Source: an uncultured Prevotellaceae bacterium (GTDB lineage: Bacteria > Bacteroidota > Bacteroidia > Bacteroidales > Bacteroidaceae). Taken from it: a DNA stretch of 6,720 bases. The notes below the pieces were generated by a model. That model was not told the origin of the DNA. It saw only the letters and a program-made list of their open reading frames with translations, and ran no database searches. Position 1 is the first letter of the stretch, and every line of letters starts with the position of its first letter. The position numbers were made by a program, and so were the translations under genes. The stretch is from contig CAMPCG010000160.1 of assembly GCA_946644025.1 (NCBI GenBank), positions 1 to 6,720 on the forward strand. The letters run 5' to 3'. Below are positions 1-5,206 of the stretch, piece after piece.

Positions 1-1689
1 ACCAGCGTCACCGCACTGGTGAACAACACCGAAAAGACAGAGACGACTGCTGCCGAGGCTGCAACCCGCACGGTGAAGAACATCACCATATCGCACGCCG
101 ACCAGGGCACGGTCGTCAAGACCGTCAACGGCTCGCTGGCCTTTGAGACGAAGCCGCGAAGCGAGTACACCGAGAACTACGAGTCGGGCAGCGACGAGCG
201 CATCAACATCTTCATTCCCAAGCACGAGGGCAGGGTATGCCAGATTGACTTCGCCTCCTTCGCCATCTACTACAACAGCTACAGCACATCTTCATCTGCC
301 AAGTTCAAGATTTACGCCGGACAGGGCACGCAAGGCGACGTGCTGTGGGAACCCACAGCCAAGAATGACTACAGCAACGGCCCCGGACAAATCGTCCGCT
401 CCACGGCTGCCGACGGTGCACTGACCGTCGTGTTCAATCCCAACAACACCTACTCTTCGGCCGCCGGATGGAAAGCCACCGTCTCTGAGTATGAGTCTAA
501 AGACATGGCCGTTACTGCTGTTGAGGCTACGCAAGCTTCAACTGCCGATGCCTCCATCGGTGCTTCCGACCAGGAGCTGCTCAACGTGAACGTGAAGACA
601 GAGGGCAACCTGAACCCGCTCAGCATGAGTGCCCTGACGCTCAACCTGAAGGGCACCGAGGCCAATATCTCGAACGTCAGCGTATGGCAGGGTGAGACGA
701 AGCTCGGCGAAGCATCTGCCGCTGCAGAAGTGAGCGTGACCTTCAGCGAAGCTTTAACACTCGCCGAGGGCGACAACACCTTTGTTGTGAAGGTTGACAT
801 TAAGAGCGATGCAGAGGAGAACAGCACCATCGATGCCAAGGTGGTCAGCATCACCGCAGGCTCGGCTGTCGAAGCCACAAATGGCGATCCCGACGGAGCA
901 CGCACGCTGAAGAACCAGATCCTGTTGACTGCCGGCGACCATGGCACCATCAGCTTAGGGTTGGGAGCCATGACAACAATCTACGACGACGGCGGTCCTG
1001 ATGGCGACGGCGCCGACGGTGTGGAAGCTACCATCACCATTGCTCCCACAGGTGAGGCCGAGAGCATCAAACTCACCGACAAGGGCATCAACTTCTCTTA
1101 CACTTCGTATGTCTATATCTACGAGGGCAGCGAGGTGAATGATGACAAGCTGCTGCTAACGCTCAACGGTTCGTCGGCTAAGTTCGACCCGCTCATCGTC
1201 GACGGTCCCGTCACCATCAAATATATCGGCAAGGGCAGCTATACCAAGCCCAACTTCGCCATCCAGGCCGAGGGCTACAAGAAGACCGACGTACAGGTGA
1301 CCGCCGTCACCACCGAGGACATCAGCGTCAAAGAGGTGCTCAAGGGACAGACCGACGTGAAGATGCTCAAGATCATGGTCGAGGCAAAGGGCGAGCTTGC
1401 TCCCGCCGTAATTACCGCCTTCGACATCGCTGGTGCCGACGGTGAGGCCGTCGAGGCCACCCACATCTACCAGACGGGCACCACTACCACCTTCTCGGCC
1501 AACGAGGAATTCAACGGTACTTATAGCATTACCAACAGCGGTACATACTACTTCTGGCTCACTTACGACGTGAAGACCACGGCTACGGAAGGTCAGACCG
1601 CCTCGGCTACGCTCAACGCTATCACCGTGAATGGCGAAACCGTCGCCGTGACCGAACCTGTCACCGCCACCATCACAGTGGCAAGCGGC
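1..1689 (+). repeat. Tandem protein modules: CUB-like + BNR_assoc_N-like, two complete and one cut by the window edge
   Basis: Two complete modules lie at 79-915 (279 codons) and 916-1689 (258 codons). Each has a CUB-like beta-sandwich followed by a domain resembling the N-terminal domain of BNR-repeat neuraminidases. The junctions align: ATRTVKNITISHADQGTVV near 61-120 matches ARTLKNQILLTAGDHGTI near 898-951. Because the first junction is preceded by sequence like the end of a BNR_assoc_N domain, at least one further module should lie to the left. The copies are diverged at DNA level (no long identical stretches seen), so they are old duplications rather than recent recombination. No sialidase catalytic domain follows them here. 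Confidence 0.65.
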
Positions 1690-4600
1690 ATGAGCGGCAC
1701 TAAGATTGTTGGCACAGGCGGCGACTACGCCACCATCCAGGGTGCCGTCGATGCCATCGCAGCTCTTGGCATGGAAGGCCCCGTAACGCTGAAGATCAAG
1801 GCCGGTGAATATAATGAGAAAGTACGCGTACCTTATATTATGGGTATGGGTGCTGTAAACACCCTCACCATCGAGAGCGAGAGCGGCCAGCGCGACGTGA
1901 AGATTTATCACAACCAGTACAGCGCCGGCGGCTACAGCGCCGACCAGCACAAGAAGGACTACGGCGTCGTAACCCTCTACCAGGCCAACTACGTGACGCT
2001 GAAGAACCTCGAGGTGACCACCACCGACAAGGCTTACAAGGCCGTTGTCATGGTGAAGGACGAGAGCCGCCATGTCACCATCGACAACTGCTACCTCCAC
2101 GCTCCCATCTGCACCGCCACCGGCGAGGACATCTGCCTCGTAGGCCACACCATCATCGACGAGGAGAACAAGAACAACGACTACCTCACCGTGCATGGCT
2201 GTCTGCTCGAAGGCGGCAAGATGGGCGTCTCGATGGGAGGCACCACCTACGTGGCACTGCCCAAGGAGGTGGGCGGCGTCATCGAGGGCAATACCTTCAA
2301 GAACAACGGCACAAAGTCCATTTACGTCATGGACGAGCTGGGCGTGAAGATCAGGAACAACGTCATCACCATCGACGCCGATGCCGAGACGAAGTCCAGC
2401 GTGGGCATCCTCGACATGCAGCTGCGCGACGAGTATGCCGAGGCCACCGAGATTACGGGCAACACGTTCAACGTGGCGCCAAAGGCTTACTGCGCCGTGA
2501 TGAACCTGCGCCAGCTGGAGGGCACGGCCAATGCTCCCGTGCTCATTGCCAACAACGTCATCAACCTGGCATCGCTCAACGCCAGCTATTCGCCCTTCAA
2601 GTTCAACGGCTCAAAGATCAAGCACGTCAACGTGGCCAACAACACCATCCGCATGACGGGCACCAACGGCGGAGCCGCCTTCTGGGCCTCCTCCAAACTG
2701 GACGAGGGCTACGGCAACATCAACGTGGTGAACAACATCATTCAGAACGAGACCAGCGGCTATGCCGTCAACCTCTATAACGACGGCAACCTGGGCACCG
2801 ACAAGATCAACTTCCAGAACAACATCATCTACACCGCCGGCGACGACTTCTTCCGCGCCGCCAGCAGCACCACGGGCAACTTCGACGTCTTCGCCCAGCA
2901 GACCGGTGCCACCGGCTGCGTGAACAAGCAGGTGACCTTCGCCAGCAACGACATCCTCATGCCCGCCAACGACCTCGACGGCGACCTGCTCACGGCTCAA
3001 AGCCTGAGCTACGTCGTCACCGACATTGCAGGAACTGAGCGCTCCGCCACGGGCAGCACCATCGGTGCCTACGAGTATTCGGCTGAAGACGCCGTGCCCA
3101 CCATGCTGGAGGGCTACCCGACAGTAAGCATCGCAGCCAGCGAGACAGCCGTCAGCGGCACACTCTGCGTGAAGGCCGACGCCATGGGCCGTGCCTTCCT
3201 TCTGGTAAAGAAGAGCGACGAGACCGCAGCAACCGCCGACGACGTTGTGGCCGAAGGACAGAAGGCCACCATCACGGCCAATGCCGAAGCCAGCTTCACA
3301 CTGAGCAGTCTGGAAGCCGAGACCAACTACGTGGCATACGTCGTGCTGCAAAGCGTGCGCGGCACCAGCGGCGAACTGACGACCAAGGAGTTTGCCACCA
3401 GCGAGCAGCCCGTAGAGCTGATGGCCGTCTGCACCGACCCCGTCACCACCATCGACAGCGGAAGCGAGGCCGTGCTGAAGGTGATGGTGGCCAGCGGAAA
3501 GGCTCCGTTCACCATTTCCTGGATGGACCAGAAGCACAACACCGTGGGCGAGAGCTTCGAAAGCACACTGCTGGGCGAGGACATCACCATGACCATCGTG
3601 CCCGACCGCTCGGCCGACTACATCGTCACCGTGACGGATGCTCAGAACAAGGTTGACACCGATACCTGCCGCATCGTACTCAAGGGCGAGGCCATGGTGG
3701 CCGACTTCGAATACCTCTATCTGCAGAACGACAGCTACTGGGCCGGACCCGACTGGAAGGGCACGCAGGAGGAAAGCCTCTACGGACCCATCGAATTCCA
3801 AGGCTCATTCGTCAGCGGCTCCTACAAATTCGCCAACAACAACATTCCCGACTACCCTTCGTGGAACGCATTCGCTTATGCCAACAAACAGGCCAACACC
3901 TACTATGACCTGATGGAGGATATGTGCAACAGTACTGTAGGCGGGGCATACAAGGGCGACAACTACGCCGTATTCTTCGACCCCACGGGTTTCGCTCCTG
4001 CCACCGTCACCGTACTCAACAACCCTGACGGGCAGGTCATCCCGGGCTTCTACATCACCAACGCTGCCTATACCGTGAACGCCATACTCTACGGCGACGG
4101 AAACTTCAACCACGGAGAGACCGACGGACAGGGCAACACCGTCTACGACAACAAGGGTAACGTCGTGGGACAGGAGGAGTTCCACAAGGGCGACTTCCTG
4201 AAGCTCACCATCAGCGCCGACAACGACGAGGAGCTGGAGTTCATGCTGGCTGACTACACCTCGGACAATGAGGACGACTGGTACTACGTCAGCGACTGGC
4301 AATATGTTGACCTGAGCAGCCTCGGCACGGTGAAGGAGCTGGAGTTCAAGCTCACCTCCTCACGCCGAAACACTTATGGCTACACCACGCCGCTCTATTT
4401 CTGCATGGACGATTTCGGCGCACAGGCCCCCGTTTCCGTAACAATGACCAACCTGGGCTATGCCACCTTCAGCTATCCCCGTGACCTCGACTTCACCAAC
4501 AGCGGTGTCAAGGCTTTCATCGTCACCGAGGTCACCAACGTGCTAAAGTTGCAGGAGGTGACGACCGTGCCCGCCGGTACCGGTGTGGTGCTGAAGGGCG

Positions 4601-4980
4601 ATGCCGGCACCTACCACCCGGAGGTCATCAGCCAAGCCACCGACGACGTAACCGCCAACCTGCTCACCGGCACCGCCACGGCTACCTACACCGTGCAAGG
4701 CAACAACACCTACGTACTGTCGAGGTACAGTGACGGTACGCCCGGCTTCCGCCTTGCTGCCGACGGGCTGGAAATAGCACAGCACAAGGCATATCTGACA
4801 CTGACTGACGGACAGGCACGCGCGTTCTTCGGCTTCGCCGACAACACCACTACTGCCATCAGCGAAATCGCTGATAGTCAATCCGTCTATGGTAACACGT
4901 ATGATCTCTCTGGCCGTCGCATACAGAAGCCTTCACGTGGCTTCTACGTAAAAAACGGGAAAAAGGTTATCGTAAAATAA
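1..4980 (+). CDS. Giant multidomain secreted surface protein with beta-helix, DUF4465-like domain and T9SS-type tail (5' partial)
   Basis: The frame is open from the first base to a TAA at 4978-4980 (1659 residues visible). The true start lies left of the window, and the GTG at 19 is only an internal valine. Residues here count from the first window codon. Seen in order: end of a BNR_assoc_N-like domain (1-26); CUB-like domain (27-165); BNR_assoc_N-like (168-305); second CUB-like (306-428, with YDDGGPDGDG and YVYIYEG); second BNR_assoc_N-like (429-563, with YYFWLTYDVK); right-handed beta-helix (564-1027, opening GDYATIQGAVDAI, closing IGAYEYS); FN3-like (1032-1134); PKD/Ig-like (1138-1229, APFTISW, YIVTVTDA); DUF4465-like (1235-1473, DFE, GFYITNAAY, LADY, WQYVDLSSLG, YFCMDDFG); beta-rich domain (1479-1610, GYATFSYP, VPAGTGVVLKGDAGTY); tail YDLSGRRIQKPSRGFYVKNG (from about 1638). 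The tail resembles T9SS sorting domains, so I infer export to the cell surface. No catalytic motif was recognised; a binding or adhesin role fits best. Domain names rest on pattern memory, and the CUB calls are the weakest. Confidence 0.9.
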   Translation, partial: TSVTALVNNTEKTETTAAEAATRTVKNITISHADQGTVVKTVNGSLAFETKPRSEYTENYESGSDERINIFIPKHEGRVCQIDFASFAIYYNSYSTSSSAKFKIYAGQGTQGDVLWEPTAKNDYSNGPGQIVRSTAADGALTVVFNPNNTYSSAAGWKATVSEYESKDMAVTAVEATQASTADASIGASDQELLNVNVKTEGNLNPLSMSALTLNLKGTEANISNVSVWQGETKLGEASAAAEVSVTFSEALTLAEGDNTFVVKVDIKSDAEENSTIDAKVVSITAGSAVEATNGDPDGARTLKNQILLTAGDHGTISLGLGAMTTIYDDGGPDGDGADGVEATITIAPTGEAESIKLTDKGINFSYTSYVYIYEGSEVNDDKLLLTLNGSSAKFDPLIVDGPVTIKYIGKGSYTKPNFAIQAEGYKKTDVQVTAVTTEDISVKEVLKGQTDVKMLKIMVEAKGELAPAVITAFDIAGADGEAVEATHIYQTGTTTTFSANEEFNGTYSITNSGTYYFWLTYDVKTTATEGQTASATLNAITVNGETVAVTEPVTATITVASGMSGTKIVGTGGDYATIQGAVDAIAALGMEGPVTLKIKAGEYNEKVRVPYIMGMGAVNTLTIESESGQRDVKIYHNQYSAGGYSADQHKKDYGVVTLYQANYVTLKNLEVTTTDKAYKAVVMVKDESRHVTIDNCYLHAPICTATGEDICLVGHTIIDEENKNNDYLTVHGCLLEGGKMGVSMGGTTYVALPKEVGGVIEGNTFKNNGTKSIYVMDELGVKIRNNVITIDADAETKSSVGILDMQLRDEYAEATEITGNTFNVAPKAYCAVMNLRQLEGTANAPVLIANNVINLASLNASYSPFKFNGSKIKHVNVANNTIRMTGTNGGAAFWASSKLDEGYGNINVVNNIIQNETSGYAVNLYNDGNLGTDKINFQNNIIYTAGDDFFRAASSTTGNFDVFAQQTGATGCVNKQVTFASNDILMPANDLDGDLLTAQSLSYVVTDIAGTERSATGSTIGAYEYSAEDAVPTMLEGYPTVSIAASETAVSGTLCVKADAMGRAFLLVKKSDETAATADDVVAEGQKATITANAEASFTLSSLEAETNYVAYVVLQSVRGTSGELTTKEFATSEQPVELMAVCTDPVTTIDSGSEAVLKVMVASGKAPFTISWMDQKHNTVGESFESTLLGEDITMTIVPDRSADYIVTVTDAQNKVDTDTCRIVLKGEAMVADFEYLYLQNDSYWAGPDWKGTQEESLYGPIEFQGSFVSGSYKFANNNIPDYPSWNAFAYANKQANTYYDLMEDMCNSTVGGAYKGDNYAVFFDPTGFAPATVTVLNNPDGQVIPGFYITNAAYTVNAILYGDGNFNHGETDGQGNTVYDNKGNVVGQEEFHKGDFLKLTISADNDEELEFMLADYTSDNEDDWYYVSDWQYVDLSSLGTVKELEFKLTSSRRNTYGYTTPLYFCMDDFGAQAPVSVTMTNLGYATFSYPRDLDFTNSGVKAFIVTEVTNVLKLQEVTTVPAGTGVVLKGDAGTYHPEVISQATDDVTANLLTGTATATYTVQGNNTYVLSRYSDGTPGFRLAADGLEIAQHKAYLTLTDGQARAFFGFADNTTTAISEIADSQSVYGNTYDLSGRRIQKPSRGFYVKNGKKVIVK
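1690..3081 (+). other. Right-handed parallel beta-helix region with an asparagine ladder
   Basis: Within the giant surface protein this segment opens with a pectinesterase-like GDYATIQGAVDAIAALG and ends in IGAYEYS, a common closing motif of Bacteroidetes beta-helix domains. Seven rungs carry an N-x-[FI] turn: the key Asn codons start at 2290, 2359, 2461, 2554, 2641, 2734 and 2821. The last five are 29-31 codons apart (EGNTF, RNNVI, TGNTF, ANNVI, ANNTI, VNNII, QNNII). An inward-stacked Asn ladder is typical of pectin-lyase-like folds. The pectinesterase active-site signatures (GTVDFIFG-like, and an Arg-containing motif further on) are not visible, so I do not call an enzyme. A glycan-binding or structural stalk role is equally possible. 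Confidence 0.7.
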
Positions 4981-5002
4981 TCAGACTAATAAAAACGTTA
5001 TT
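4981..5002 (+). other. 22-base AT-rich intergenic spacer, no terminator or promoter seen
   Basis: Only 22 bases separate the surface-protein stop from ATG 5003. The spacer is A/T-rich, has no Shine-Dalgarno-like purine run (usual for Bacteroidetes, which often use AT-rich leaders), no G/C hairpin with a T-run, and no TAxxTTTG-type Bacteroidetes -7 box. The simplest reading is read-through transcription from the large gene into the small gene and the receptor. Confidence 0.6.
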
Positions 5003-5206
5003 ATGATGAAGAAATATTATGCAGCACCTCTGACAGAGGTTCTCGGCATCGATGCCGGGAACCTGCTTCAGAGCAATAGTCTTCCCATCGACAAGAACAA
5101 CGAAGAAGAGCCTGTAAGCGACCCTGGCGAGGTCTATTCGCGCCGTCAGAGGAACGTATGGGACGACGAATGTGAGGATGACGAATTAGCAACGACAATA
5201 AATTGA
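5003..5206 (+). CDS. Small acidic protein with SRRQRNVWDDE motif, unknown function
   Basis: This gene encodes 67 residues and starts 22 bases after the stop of the surface-protein gene. ATG 5003 is followed at once by ATG 5006, and either could be used. The leader MMKKYYAAPLTEVLGID has two Lys but no hydrophobic core, so it is not a signal peptide and there is no membrane segment. The middle is polar (IDKNNEEEPVSDPGEVY). It is followed by a basic patch SRRQR, a single Trp, and a run of Asp/Glu with one Cys (NVWDDECEDDE). Codon use fits a real gene, and a protein with this layout (K-rich start with Y-x-x-P, basic SRR patch, acidic WDD end) matches small uncharacterised proteins I recall from Prevotella and Bacteroides; this memory was not checked. 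Its TGA overlaps the proposed TTG of the receptor gene, suggesting translational coupling. Its function is unknown; a regulator, peptide signal or receptor accessory are all open. The hairpin at 5037-5064 lies in its codons 12-21. Confidence 0.8.
   Translation: MMKKYYAAPLTEVLGIDAGNLLQSNSLPIDKNNEEEPVSDPGEVYSRRQRNVWDDECEDDELATTIN
5037..5064 (+). promoter_or_regulatory. Strong RNA hairpin inside the small gene (12-bp stem, UCGA loop)
   Basis: The left arm AGGTTCTCGGCA (5037-5048) and right arm TGCCGGGAACCT (5053-5064) pair over 12 positions with one U-G wobble (5043 with 5058), around a 4-base TCGA loop. The core 5044-5057 is a perfect 14-base DNA palindrome. No T-run follows, so it is not a standard intrinsic terminator. 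Possible roles are transcript processing or stability between the large upstream gene and the receptor, slowing of ribosomes, or a dyad for a DNA-binding protein. The structure is directly visible; any regulatory role is inference. Confidence 0.5.

Noticed and set aside
19..21. GTG at 19 as the start of the large protein
   Set aside because: The frame is open to base 1, the residues before it continue a domain-like pattern, and no signal peptide follows. It is an internal valine codon in a gene cut by the window edge.
1156..2196. Long minus-strand open frame (346 codons)
   Set aside because: It is antisense to the beta-helix and module region. Its product is a low-complexity G/V/A/H/D mix with no domain, as expected from the mirror of GC-rich codons on the + strand.
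2611..3801. Long minus-strand open frame (396 codons)
   Set aside because: Same kind of mirror frame: G/V/A/H-rich, no recognisable motif, fully covered by a well-supported + strand gene.
4858..4875. 7-bp hairpin ATCAGCG / CGCTGAT with AAAT loop near the end of the large gene
   Set aside because: Perfect, but a stem of this length with a short loop is expected a few times by chance in 6.7 kb. It is coding sequence and no T-run follows.
4925..4945. 7-bp hairpin AGAAGCC / GGCTTCT before the stop of the large gene
   Set aside because: Chance-level stem inside codons of the sorting tail, followed by A-rich rather than T-rich sequence, so not a terminator.
4987..5003. TAATAA / TTATTA inverted repeat in the spacer as a terminator
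   Set aside because: Only A-T pairs over 6 bp with a 5-base loop, no G/C stem and no following T-run. It is too weak and fits an AT-rich leader.
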